Positions 1 through 6,844 are shown, counted from the first letter of the stretch. The stretch is 8,474 nt of DNA from Actinomycetota bacterium (GCA_030017355.1 JASEIR010000108.1:1-8474), one strand, 5' to 3'. The notes: generated by a model not told the origin, from the sequence alone. Numbers and translations: made by a program.

Positions 1-2021
1 TCCTCATTTTCATACAGCTCAAAGTGGGCTAGGATTGTCTTTATTAGCTTGTCCACATCGTTTAAACGCTCTATTTGTTTTGCCCACATATCTTGCGCTG
101 GCGGTATAAACGCACGCAATGGTTTCTTAAGATAGACAAACCTTACAAGATTTTGGTCTCTTTCCTTCTTCTTGGCTTCCTTCTTCTTGGCTTCACCGGC
201 GCATTTTTCAAGGATAACTATGCAGGTGTTAACATCTGCATCAGCAAACCATCGCTCAACTTTGGATTCAATAATGGCAATGATTTTATAATTTTTAAGA
301 AAGAATTCCTGCAAGCCTTTGCCGTAGTCAACATCAAGCCAAGAGTTAGAGACAATAAAGCCAAAGCGGCCTCCTTCTTTCAAAAACTTGGTTCCGTGAA
401 CAAAGAAGTAGGCATGTATGCCTGCCCTCTTGGAGATGTTGGCTTGCGGCCTGCCGTTTAAATCTTTGAGCGCGCTTTCAATTAGTTTTACTTTATATTC
501 TTTATCTTCGCCTGCGATATCAGAAATTTCTTCTTGGCGTGTATACGGCGGGTTACCAACAATACAATCAAACCAGCGAGGATGCTCTACCACTTTGCCG
601 TTTTTGCCTAATCCCGTAATTTCAACATGGCGATAATGCTCCGGCAGTTTAAATTCCACTTTTTCAGGCAAAAGCTCAAAGAAGTCTTTTCTTATCACTC
701 TAGGATAATTCTCGTTAACGCCTAAATCATTGATGGCTAGGTTAATGGTGGTGAGCATAGCCGGGAATTTGGCTATGTCATTTCCCCAAAGAGTTGGCAA
801 AATATCTTCATGAGACAGGCGCTGATTCATGAGTTTCTTATGCTGATAAGCACGCACGAGAAAAGTTCCAGCACCGCAAGAAGGGTCAAAAACCTTATCA
901 GTCTCACTGCGAAGGCAAAATCTTAATATGATATCAACTACATCTGAGTTAGTAAAATATTGGCCGAGGATATGGCGCTCTTCTGCCGGTATAAGGCTCT
1001 CAAAGATGCGACCGATTACGTCAAAACCAAGTTTTGAGAAATTATAACGGTTAAGAATTGAAACTAGCTCTTTAACTTCCTCAACAACATCTAAGATGTC
1101 AGGAAACGCTACCTCATCAATGAAATCGGTTGTATATATGGTTTCATAGTCAATCTTTAGAACTTCATTGAAATAACTCTGGAGCGTGGCCTGTAAGCGG
1201 CTTGCCTTTGTTAAAGCCTGAGGAATTTCAAGCGGGTCTAAATCCTGAGGGCGCTTAGATTGCAAGACATTATAAAAAAGTATCTTGTTAACCAATAGGT
1301 ATGCAGCTTGCCTTGCCGCTTTTTTAAAATCTTGCTCTTGAAATGCAAAACTCCAGTTTTGGTCAACAAACCAATGCTGCAATTTCTTTGAGAATTCCGG
1401 ATTGTCGATTGTCTTTTTTCGGATTAGGTGCTCATAGTGAACAGATAATGCCTTGATTTTCTCTTGAAGTCTTAGGACTAAATATTCATCAATAGCATGG
1501 CGGGGCTCTTTCTTTTTGCCGCTTGAAACTTCATATAAATCGATAAGAAAAGCTTTTAAATTCTTTTGGATGCTAGCCTTGATATCCACCCTGTCGATTA
1601 AATCTAAATCGGCAATATCGCTTAAACGGTATTTATGAACGATTTGCTCTTCAACGGGATACAGCGAATTAGCTTTCTCTGTATTAAACCAGATAAGATC
1701 CTGGAAATTAGATGTGCAAAAATAAGGAGCTCTTCTTTTGCTAGCTTTTTTTCTTGCAGGCTCAACCAATTCCTGCTCATCGAAAGGATCAAAGTATGGG
1801 GGCTTTAGCTCCATGACGCAAAGTAATCTCGAGCTGGTTGGCTGCCTGTAAATTATGACATCGGGCTGTTTTCTATCTGCGCCTGACGTTTCTTGTTCAG
1901 CCTGACCAAGAGGAATGCCTTCTTCTTTAATAATCTGGTTAATCCATTCTACCAGTTTTTGGTTGGCTGTTCTTTCTGTTTTGTGAGTTGTTGGTTCAAA
2001 GGGATTTGATATTTTACTCAT
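1..2021 (-). CDS. N6-adenine DNA methyltransferase with PD-(E)xK-like N-terminus, type IIG/Eco57I-like (partial, C-terminus off window)
   Basis: I translated an uninterrupted frame of 673 codons that starts at 2021 and runs off the left edge. It shows the N6-adenine methylase motifs in order: GQYFT at residues 353-357 (motif X region), DPSCGAGTFL at 379-388 (SAM-binding motif I) and NPPY at 490-493 (catalytic motif IV). The product should methylate adenine in DNA using S-adenosylmethionine. The first 120 residues contain PDVIIY (53-58) and MELK (70-73), a PD-(D/E)xK-like pattern seen in nuclease domains of combined restriction-modification enzymes; this part is an inference. A target-recognition domain, expected at the C-terminus, would lie outside the window. 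The ATG overlaps the stop of the RadC-like gene (ATGAGTAA), which suggests translational coupling. A lysine-rich linker near residues 611-620 comes from a 15-bp tandem duplication. An alternative is a type I HsdM-like or DrmMI-like subunit. The methylase call is secure; the nuclease call is tentative. Confidence 0.9.
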   Translation of the reverse strand, partial: MSKISNPFEPTTHKTERTANQKLVEWINQIIKEEGIPLGQAEQETSGADRKQPDVIIYRQPTSSRLLCVMELKPPYFDPFDEQELVEPARKKASKRRAPYFCTSNFQDLIWFNTEKANSLYPVEEQIVHKYRLSDIADLDLIDRVDIKASIQKNLKAFLIDLYEVSSGKKKEPRHAIDEYLVLRLQEKIKALSVHYEHLIRKKTIDNPEFSKKLQHWFVDQNWSFAFQEQDFKKAARQAAYLLVNKILFYNVLQSKRPQDLDPLEIPQALTKASRLQATLQSYFNEVLKIDYETIYTTDFIDEVAFPDILDVVEEVKELVSILNRYNFSKLGFDVIGRIFESLIPAEERHILGQYFTNSDVVDIILRFCLRSETDKVFDPSCGAGTFLVRAYQHKKLMNQRLSHEDILPTLWGNDIAKFPAMLTTINLAINDLGVNENYPRVIRKDFFELLPEKVEFKLPEHYRHVEITGLGKNGKVVEHPRWFDCIVGNPPYTRQEEISDIAGEDKEYKVKLIESALKDLNGRPQANISKRAGIHAYFFVHGTKFLKEGGRFGFIVSNSWLDVDYGKGLQEFFLKNYKIIAIIESKVERWFADADVNTCIVILEKCAGEAKKKEAKKKERDQNLVRFVYLKKPLRAFIPPAQDMWAKQIERLNDVDKLIKTILAHFELYENE
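162..191. repeat. 15-bp perfect tandem duplication inside the methylase gene
   Basis: TTCCTTCTTCTTGGC occurs twice back to back (162-176 and 177-191). In the minus-strand methylase frame it encodes a duplicated AKKKE-type lysine/glutamate-rich stretch. It is in frame, so it lengthens a charged linker without breaking the gene. It probably arose by replication slippage. Confidence 0.9.
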
Positions 2022-2376
2022 ATCCTTTTTCCTCTAATACTTGGCTTACAATACGGCGGGCAATCTCAAAAGCTGCCGCAATCCGAATTATTTTTACTTG
2101 TTTAAGCCCTTTTATTGAATAAAACTTTTCAAGGGGTTGATTAACCATTCCTTTAAAAGATTGGTATTTGCTTAAAATTTCTTCGGCAATTTCTTCAGCA
2201 GTTTTTCCGGAAATACCTGAGCCAATCAATATTGCTAAAAGCTCAGCATTTGTGCAATATTCTGGCCCAAGTCTTAACAGCTTGCCGCCAGGATGCCGCC
2301 AAGTAACTTCCTTACCCTCCTTATTAATTGCTGTTTTAATTTCTGCCTTATTTTCTTTTTTTGTTTTTTGCTCCAT
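2014..2376 (-). CDS. Solo RadC N-terminal (UPF0758) helix-hairpin-helix protein
   Basis: The 120-aa product matches by eye the N-terminal domain of RadC/UPF0758 proteins: KLLRLGPEYCTNAELLAILIG (about residues 32-52), then GKTAEEIAEEIL, then the helix-hairpin-helix region KFYSIKGLKQVKIIRIAAAFEIARRI (84-109). The usual GIGPAK turn has degenerated to GLKQVK. The C-terminal JAMM/MPN metalloprotease-like domain of full RadC (total about 220 aa) is absent; the protein ends seven or eight residues after the hairpin. The likely role is non-specific DNA binding, by inference as a partner of the methylase, because its stop codon overlaps the methylase ATG by 8 bp. The first 25 residues are lysine-rich. 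No convincing Shine-Dalgarno sequence precedes the ATG at 2376; GAGG lies about 13 bp away, so a slightly different start is possible. I assign no gene symbol because it is not an intact radC. Confidence 0.82.
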   Translation of the reverse strand: MEQKTKKENKAEIKTAINKEGKEVTWRHPGGKLLRLGPEYCTNAELLAILIGSGISGKTAEEIAEEILSKYQSFKGMVNQPLEKFYSIKGLKQVKIIRIAAAFEIARRIVSQVLEEKGYE

Positions 2377-2396
2377 AATCTCACTCGGCCCTCAAG

Positions 2397-2425
2397 GTAT
2401 TCAAAATATCTAAAGGCTGCTTTTA
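2397..2425. repeat. Direct repeat copy 1, resembling the helicase 3' end
   Basis: This segment shares CTAAAGGCTGCTTTTA exactly (2410-2425 against 3419-3434), and a less perfect flank, with the end of the SNF2 helicase gene at 3405-3434. On the minus strand both copies can encode KAAFR. Copy 1 lies just upstream of the RadC-like ATG and is not part of an intact gene. Confidence 0.75.
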
Positions 2426-2492
2426 GACTAAAACAGGCCCTTTGCTGCTTAAAGTTTGAACCTGCCCTTGGTAGACAAGCGCATGCCTAATG

Positions 2493-2521
2493 TTGACAGA
2501 ACGGTTTCCGATTAATATATT
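2493..2521 (+). promoter_or_regulatory. Near-consensus housekeeping promoter on the plus strand
   Basis: TTGACA (2493-2498) is a perfect -35 box. After a 17-bp spacer comes TATATT (2516-2521), which matches TATAAT at five of six bases. It points away from the RadC-methylase genes and against DUF3800. The predicted start is near 2528, the first base of the 12-bp repeats. No plus-strand gene follows, so the product would be a non-coding or antisense RNA. Confidence 0.55.
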
Positions 2522-2527
2522 TAAAGT

Positions 2528-2563
2528 GATACACTTATTGATACACTTATCGATTCACTTGTA
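2528..2563. repeat. Three tandem 12-bp direct repeats (iteron-like or operator-like)
   Basis: The units are GATACACTTATT (2528-2539), GATACACTTATC (2540-2551) and the divergent GATTCACTTGTA (2552-2563). They begin at the predicted start site of the plus-strand promoter. A weak minus-strand -10 (TATACA, 2565-2560) overlaps the last unit. A protein bound here could control transcription in both directions. They could equally be the 5' part of the plus-strand RNA. Confidence 0.8.
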
Positions 2564-2606
2564 TAGCATGATGTATTGCATGTTGGCCAAAACAATTATT
2601 TGAATT

Positions 2607-2701
2607 GAGCGGTAAGTCCGGCGTAGATTGTTCTAGATGTTCCCTTCCATCTGGTGGGCCATAGTCTAGACGCAACAAATCTACGGGGCACGCTCTTTTT
2701 T
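2607..2701 (+). terminator. Long hairpin followed by six T (intrinsic-terminator-like)
   Basis: The base of the stem is GAGCG/CGCTC, immediately followed by TTTTTT at 2696-2701. The stem above it contains an 8-bp uninterrupted helix and several shorter helices separated by small internal loops, about 89 nt in all. It is longer than a typical terminator. On the minus strand the hairpin is not followed by a T run, so termination would act only on plus-strand transcripts. Confidence 0.45.
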
Positions 2702-2741
2702 AATGCCTGTATATGCTTTTTAAGCATTATCCTTTTTCTTC

Positions 2742-3389
2742 TTATAAATATTTGGTCTCAAATTTAATCTTGTCCTTAAACACATCGTACCAAGCAGTGT
2801 TTTGCCTTTCATATTTTTCAAAGATGCCCCAACAAAACATATCCACCGCCTGAAGACCTTCCGATTCATGTGACGACCAATGGTATATATCGAGTGGAAC
2901 TTTTGGATCAAGACGGGCTTCAAGCTGCCGCCTAATATAATCATTAAATTCAACTATTTCTCGCTTTCCTTTTGACTTATCGATGACCAATTGAACTCTA
3001 GTACATGCATCTTCAAGCGGAATTTTATCAAGTATTAACCGAGCAATATAATTGTAAACCCTTGATTTATTTTGTGCTAGATAATCGTATACTCTCCGCT
3101 TATTGAGATTTATTGTGTAAAGGTGAAAATCGGCATCTTTTACTTGTTCAAAAAAGTATTTCTTTATTTCAAATATTGTGCTACTGCCTTTAAGCTCCTC
3201 AACCAGCCTTTTTCTTTTACCAGGCGGGTTTAGCTTGCGCCTCAGTGTTACTTTAACAGCTTTCTTAATAAACCTATTGTTTTTTATACCTTCCGTAGCT
3301 AATATCGTAACGGTGAAAAACCTGGACGGATTCTTGTTTATAAAATCAAATCCAAGATCACCGCTTTCATCTAAATACAAGTACCACAT
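2742..3389 (-). CDS. DUF3800 domain protein
   Basis: The 215-aa product begins MWYLYLDESGDLG, the hallmark N-terminal strand and DESG motif of DUF3800, and ends with the typical LQAVDMFCWGIFEKYE helix (about residues 179-194). Conserved acidic positions D7, E8, D137 (VIDKSKG) and D183 resemble the metal-binding residues of an RNase H-like fold; that the protein is a nuclease is an inference. The length is normal for the family, and the gene looks complete. DUF3800 genes often occur in defence islands and mobile regions. It starts 19 bp after the helicase stop, with AGGA about 9 bp before the ATG, so it is probably cotranscribed with the helicase. It is flanked by partial copies of the helicase 3' end, which may mean it was inserted into an older helicase-RadC-methylase order. 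Confidence 0.85.
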   Translation of the reverse strand: MWYLYLDESGDLGFDFINKNPSRFFTVTILATEGIKNNRFIKKAVKVTLRRKLNPPGKRKRLVEELKGSSTIFEIKKYFFEQVKDADFHLYTINLNKRRVYDYLAQNKSRVYNYIARLILDKIPLEDACTRVQLVIDKSKGKREIVEFNDYIRRQLEARLDPKVPLDIYHWSSHESEGLQAVDMFCWGIFEKYERQNTAWYDVFKDKIKFETKYL

Positions 3390-3404
3390 TTACTCTATCC
3401 TAAA

Positions 3405-3434
3405 GTATTTAAAGTATCCTAAAGGCTGCTTTTA
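3405..3434. repeat. Direct repeat copy 2, at the 3' end of the helicase gene
   Basis: This is the partner of 2397-2425. It covers the last codons of the helicase (KAAFRIL and stop) and a few bases beyond. The 16-bp core is identical in both copies, and the remaining half aligns with a few differences and one gap. The two copies bracket the DUF3800 gene and the RNA candidate. Confidence 0.75.
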
Positions 3435-6400
3435 ATATAAGCTCTTCTTCTAAGTTAAATTTTAGCTTATTTTCCAGTTCTTTTAATTTTTTGTCTTTTT
3501 CCTCAAAAGAGCGCAAGTTTTCCTGGTCGCGTTTGGATAAAAGTTTGCGGTATTCTTTTTCAAGTTTGTAAACCGTATCTCGTAACTGCATTCGCTCTTC
3601 ATGCGTGTTTGCCCTTGATAATTTTCTTTTGGCTTCATTCCACTCGCGCTTTTTTCTGTCAACTTTATCCTCTAATTCCATCAGGCTCTCTTCAGTATAT
3701 AAGTCTAAGCGCTCTCTTTCCTGGTCATAGTATTCCTCATTTATGATTTTTAATTGATTAGACAGCGTCTCTTTTTCTTGCCTATAGGTGTTTTGTAAAA
3801 CTTCAAAAGCTTGCCTCTCAACTGTGCTAACAAAGCCGTTTTCTGTTAAAGTTACCGTTAAAAGTTTTTCAGCTTGCTCGGCTGTCAGCGGCAACCACTG
3901 GCTGCCAAAGCCTACAACAGCAACTGGAAGCAAATACTCAATAGTTTCAATGCCGTTAAATGTAATCTTATAGACAAACAGATAACCGCTGCAGCCGCAG
4001 AAATCATTAAGCATACTAATGCGGTGTCCGCCAGATGTATATTCAAATATTAAGGAATAGACTTGCGAAATTTTATCTTTCTTAATTGATTTGATTATAT
4101 CTTCAACAAGCGAATGATATAGGTGTAGCCTTACGATGCCCTGATCACGCTCACTTTGTTCAAGCGGCCGAAAACTAACTTTTTTTCCGACTATGGAATC
4201 GCCAGTGCGGATTTGCTGATCAAACGGCAAAGCCTTTACCAGATACACGTTCTCATCATCGGTTTTTTCTAAGTGATCATCTAAAGTTTCCAGAACAATC
4301 GTTTTTAGAGCTTTATCAATTTCTGATAGCTCCACTCGTAGCTGTTCATCCCTTAGCTTTAATTTATTTCTTACCTCATCATCATAGTGTTCCATTACTA
4401 ATTGGCGAGTTTGAAGTAAGCGATCATTTATTTGTGCCTCAAGTTCTTTTTGCAGCTCATCAAAAGCTCTTTGGATATCCTCTGGCTCACGGCACGTTTG
4501 GTAAATTTCCAATATTCTTTTTTCAAAGTCAATGCCCGAGCCAAGCGCACCTAATATCTCATCTGATGAACCGAAAAGACCATCAAAAAGCTTTAGCTTT
4601 TTAGATAAAAGATCGTAGAGGCGCTCATCGGCTGCGTTTTTACGGTTTACAAAATTAACTACTACAACATCGAATCTTTGGCCGTAGCGATGGCATCGCC
4701 CTATGCGCTGCTCAATCCTTTGGGGATTCCAGGGCAGGTCGTAGTTAACAACAATATTGCAGAATTGCAAGTTAAGCCCCTCTGCACCAGCCTCGGTAGC
4801 AATAAAAATCTTTTTGTTGGTTTGAAAGTCATATACTAGAGCTTGACGAATATTTGTTGAGCGGTTACCACTTTTAGCAAGTTCAGGAAACTCTCTTGCC
4901 CACTCGCTATAGGCTCGGCTAGCTTCTTTGTGGTCATTTGATCCATTAAATAATACAACCTGACCTTCATATCCATTTGCAGAGAGAAGGTCGTATAAGT
5001 AATTTTGGGTGCGCCTTGACTCTGTAAAAATAACAACCTTTTGAGGCCAGTCTTTTTTCTCAGCCTCAGCAAATATACTATTAAGCGCTCTAACTAGAGC
5101 TTCACCTTTGGCATTTTTGGAAATTTTTATGGCTAAATTATAATATCTTTCAAGCTCTGCTATTTCAGCCATTAAAGCCTTTTCGGTAATCTCTTCTTGG
5201 ATAGCTTTATTTTCTCCCAATCGGTTTGTTTCTTGTTGTTCTATATCTTGAGAATCTTCAATCTCTTCTGTACCCTCTACTTCTTCTATCTCTTCGATGT
5301 AAGCATCGTCTATATCTTGTTTTATGTCTTCGGGGATTGTTATTGTTTGTTTAAGCCTTTGGCCTGCTCTTATTAAGCTTAGCTTTCTCTCAAGCTGCGC
5401 AATGAGGCTTTTTAATGTTGCTGCAATTGCAAAAGATGAGCTTGCAAGTATTTTGCGATATATCAATATCATTAAAGCTCTTTGCTTGGTTTCAACCGCT
5501 AAAATATCATCACGCGCTAAATAATCGGATACAAATTCATAGAGCTGCCACTCATCATCGTTCGGCTCAAAATCAACCGTTATTCCTGTTCTTGCAGTGT
5601 ATGGGACATATTCCCTTACTTGTCTTCTTAAACTTCGTGTAATAATTCCACCGGTTACATGGCCTGTCTTAGGATTTATTCTACCAATAAGCCTATCTCT
5701 GAGTTCTTCAAGATTATAGACAAGCTCTTGTTCATCAGGCGATATAAATTTTCTTTTAAATGAGTAATTGGTCCCTAGCGCTTGTTCATCAATAAAACTT
5801 ACCAGCCCAAATAATTCCATGAGGTTATTTTGAAGCGGTGTTGCGGTTAAAAGAACCTTACCTTTTATGTTTGGACCTGAAACTGCTTCTCTGATACGCC
5901 GTGCAACTTTATTTTCAGCTCTCCAGGCGTTTCTTAATCTGTGAGCCTCATCGATAACCACCAAATCCCAATATGTACTTTTTATTTCCACCGCTTTTCG
6001 ATAACCAAAATCAAGAGACGCAATAAATATACCATCTTCGTTCAGAGGATTTTTTCTTCCGGCTGAGGCTAAAACATTAAAAGTTTGCCCATCTATTATG
6101 CGTGAAGGTAAATCAAAATGCGCAAGAAGCTCTGACTCCCATTGTTTTCTAATCGATGCGGGGCAAAGGATAAGGACCTTTCGCTTTCCCTCGCACCAAA
6201 GCTGGTTGATTATAAGGCCAGCTTCGATGGTCTTGCCGAGCCCAACTTCATCGGCTAAAATAGCCCCTCTAGATAAAGGGCTTTTAAACGCAAAAATTGA
6301 AGCTTCTATTTGATGAGGATTTAAATCTACAGCAGCTCTTCCCAAGCTTTGGTTAAGTTTGGAAGAGTCACTGCTTGCCTTTCGTAAAGTAAGCTTTTCA

Positions 6401-6456
6401 GAAAGAAGGCGTGATTTAAAGCTTGCTGTACTTAATCTTTGTTCTTTTATTGCCAT
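3409..6456 (-). CDS. SNF2-family DEAD/DEAH helicase (RapA/DrmD-like), defence-associated
   Basis: The 1015-aa product is an ATP-driven DNA translocase. Motifs in order are NPHQ (46-49), DEVGLGKT (69-76, Walker A), LILCPAS (95-101), DEAH (169-172, Walker B), LLTATP (202-207), VVIFTES (474-480), IATEAGAEGLNLQ (552-564) and QRIGRCHRYGQ (583-593, arginine fingers). All key residues are present. An acidic stretch rich in Glu and Asp (about 383-410) separates the two RecA lobes. After residue 650 there is a long C-terminal part, with a highly charged predicted coiled coil at about 890-1000, probably for partner binding. The start ATG at 6456 has AGAGG four bases upstream. It is the first gene of the putative defence operon, with DUF3800 19 bp downstream. 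Adjacent SNF2 helicase and adenine methylase recall class 1 DISARM, but orthology to DrmD is not shown. It may also be a helicase subunit of a type I-like restriction system. Confidence 0.93.
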   Translation of the reverse strand: MAIKEQRLSTASFKSRLLSEKLTLRKASSDSSKLNQSLGRAAVDLNPHQIEASIFAFKSPLSRGAILADEVGLGKTIEAGLIINQLWCEGKRKVLILCPASIRKQWESELLAHFDLPSRIIDGQTFNVLASAGRKNPLNEDGIFIASLDFGYRKAVEIKSTYWDLVVIDEAHRLRNAWRAENKVARRIREAVSGPNIKGKVLLTATPLQNNLMELFGLVSFIDEQALGTNYSFKRKFISPDEQELVYNLEELRDRLIGRINPKTGHVTGGIITRSLRRQVREYVPYTARTGITVDFEPNDDEWQLYEFVSDYLARDDILAVETKQRALMILIYRKILASSSFAIAATLKSLIAQLERKLSLIRAGQRLKQTITIPEDIKQDIDDAYIEEIEEVEGTEEIEDSQDIEQQETNRLGENKAIQEEITEKALMAEIAELERYYNLAIKISKNAKGEALVRALNSIFAEAEKKDWPQKVVIFTESRRTQNYLYDLLSANGYEGQVVLFNGSNDHKEASRAYSEWAREFPELAKSGNRSTNIRQALVYDFQTNKKIFIATEAGAEGLNLQFCNIVVNYDLPWNPQRIEQRIGRCHRYGQRFDVVVVNFVNRKNAADERLYDLLSKKLKLFDGLFGSSDEILGALGSGIDFEKRILEIYQTCREPEDIQRAFDELQKELEAQINDRLLQTRQLVMEHYDDEVRNKLKLRDEQLRVELSEIDKALKTIVLETLDDHLEKTDDENVYLVKALPFDQQIRTGDSIVGKKVSFRPLEQSERDQGIVRLHLYHSLVEDIIKSIKKDKISQVYSLIFEYTSGGHRISMLNDFCGCSGYLFVYKITFNGIETIEYLLPVAVVGFGSQWLPLTAEQAEKLLTVTLTENGFVSTVERQAFEVLQNTYRQEKETLSNQLKIINEEYYDQERERLDLYTEESLMELEDKVDRKKREWNEAKRKLSRANTHEERMQLRDTVYKLEKEYRKLLSKRDQENLRSFEEKDKKLKELENKLKFNLEEELILKAAFRIL

Positions 6457-6498
6457 TTAACCTCTTAACTGGCTAGGTAGCTAGGTTATTTTAAGCCT

Positions 6499-6540
6499 TC
6501 TGTTGTTTTATTACACTATTCTGTTGTTTTATTACACTAT
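6499..6540. repeat. Perfect 21-bp tandem duplication in the helicase leader
   Basis: A 21-bp unit beginning TCTGTTGTTTTATTACACTA occurs twice without mismatch (6499-6519 and 6520-6540). It lies between a minus-strand TATAAT (6544-6539) and the helicase ribosome-binding site, so it would be transcribed as part of the leader. The period is two helical turns, which would suit paired protein binding. Recent slippage is the simpler explanation. Confidence 0.9.
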
Positions 6541-6652
6541 TATATAATAAGCGATTGCATATAATAATAGGCGATTATGGAAAGGTTGAGCGTTTCATGG
6601 CTGGGGACGCTCTTCCATATAGTCCATATAATCAAAATTCTCTAAATCAGCA

Positions 6653-6740
6653 AGGCCAAGCACTATAATCTACGATCTCAAGTATCATGATCTGTGAAGT
6701 TAAACATTATAACCCGCGAGGTCAAGCATTATAACCGCCC
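6653..6740. repeat. Tandem array of four 22-bp units
   Basis: The units start at 6653, 6675, 6697 and 6719. The best-conserved form begins AGGTCAAGCATTATAACC; unit 2 is the most diverged. The spacing is exact, with no unique spacer between units, so this is not a CRISPR array. On the minus strand each unit reads GGTTATAATGCTTGACC, which contains TATAAT and TTGACC, but the spacing does not form a standard promoter. Confidence 0.85.
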
Positions 6741-6772
6741 AGCAATTTAACAATTTAACGCACGGGCATTTC

Positions 6773-6813
6773 TTTTAATCAAAAGAAAATTGAGAATATG
6801 GAACTACGTCCCA
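6773..6813 (-). pseudogene. Orphan copy of the ABC ATPase gene 3' end
   Basis: These 41 bp are identical to 7357-7397, which encode the last residues WDVVPYSQFSFD and the stop of the ABC ATPase. Upstream of the tryptophan codon the similarity is lost and the same frame soon meets a stop, so no ABC gene body is attached. It is a gene fragment or part of a mobile repeat. Confidence 0.85.
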
Positions 6814-6844
6814 GCAATCCCTTCATGCTGGCAAATGGAGGTCT

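Larger units (their letters stand above)
2528..2701 (+). ncRNA. Candidate structured RNA, about 170 nt, antisense to the operon
   Basis: The candidate runs from the predicted start of the TTGACA-17-TATATT promoter to a T run at 2696-2701. Its 3' half folds into a long imperfect hairpin: GAGCG (2607-2611) with CGCTC (2691-2695), GTCC (2616-2619) with GGGC (2686-2689, one G-U pair), CGTAGATT (2622-2629) with AATCTACG (2678-2685), GTT with AAC, and CTAGA (2633-2637) with TCTAG (2665-2669). The only plus-strand reading frame noticed is a short IHLLIHLSIHL-type frame with no start signal. I do not recognise it as a known RNA family. It could instead be a hairpin-forming mobile-element remnant. Confidence 0.4.
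2377..2741. other. 365-bp gap between DUF3800 and RadC-like genes
   Basis: I find no convincing protein gene in this gap. It holds a partial repeat of the helicase 3' end (2397-2425), a plus-strand promoter-like sequence (2493-2521), three 12-bp direct repeats (2528-2563) and a long hairpin with a T tail on the plus strand (2607-2701). A minus-strand promoter for the RadC-methylase pair is expected here, but only a weak candidate is visible: TATACA at 2565-2560 with TTGGCC at 2590-2585, spacer 19. Confidence 0.7.
6600..6813. repeat. Large direct repeat, copy A
   Basis: This copy shares with 7232-7397 the ordered blocks TCTTCCAYATAGT, CTAAATCMGCAAGG, the 22-bp units, GCAATTTAACAATTT and an identical 41-bp end. 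It is about 48 bp longer than copy B, mainly because it holds four 22-bp units and copy B holds two. It is the more diverged from the ABC gene, because it carries only the last codons of that gene. Confidence 0.85.
6457..6844. other. 388-bp region upstream of the helicase: regulatory sequence and repeats
   Basis: I see no gene here. Reading toward the helicase, it contains repeat copy A (6600-6813), an AT-rich stretch with TATAAT on the minus strand at 6544-6539, two GCGATT motifs 20 bp apart (6551 and 6571), and a 21-bp tandem duplication (6499-6540) in the probable 5' leader. The helicase promoter is probably in the AT-rich stretch, but I find no good -35 box. Confidence 0.6.

Noticed and set aside
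75..461. A 128-aa plus-strand frame with hydrophobic residues
   Set aside because: It is antisense to the well-supported methylase coding sequence, has no family resemblance, and its hydrophobic run comes from the reverse of a lysine-rich linker repeat.
2565..2585. Minus-strand promoter for the RadC-methylase pair (TTGGCC, 19 bp, TATACA)
   Set aside because: Poor -35 and a long spacer; kept only as a note in the gap description.
2596..2727. A 43-aa minus-strand frame after DUF3800 (MLKKHIQALKKSVP and onward)
   Set aside because: AAGGA lies only two bases before its ATG, the composition is unlike a conserved protein, and the frame lies across the hairpin of the plus-strand RNA candidate.
2720..2953. 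A 77-aa minus-strand frame within DUF3800
   Set aside because: It overlaps DUF3800 in another frame, and DUF3800 has clear family motifs.
6471..6488. GCTAGGT direct repeat near the helicase start
   Set aside because: Only 7 bp repeated twice; too short to support a function.
6653..6740. CRISPR array
   Set aside because: Units follow each other directly with no unique spacers, and no cas genes are present.
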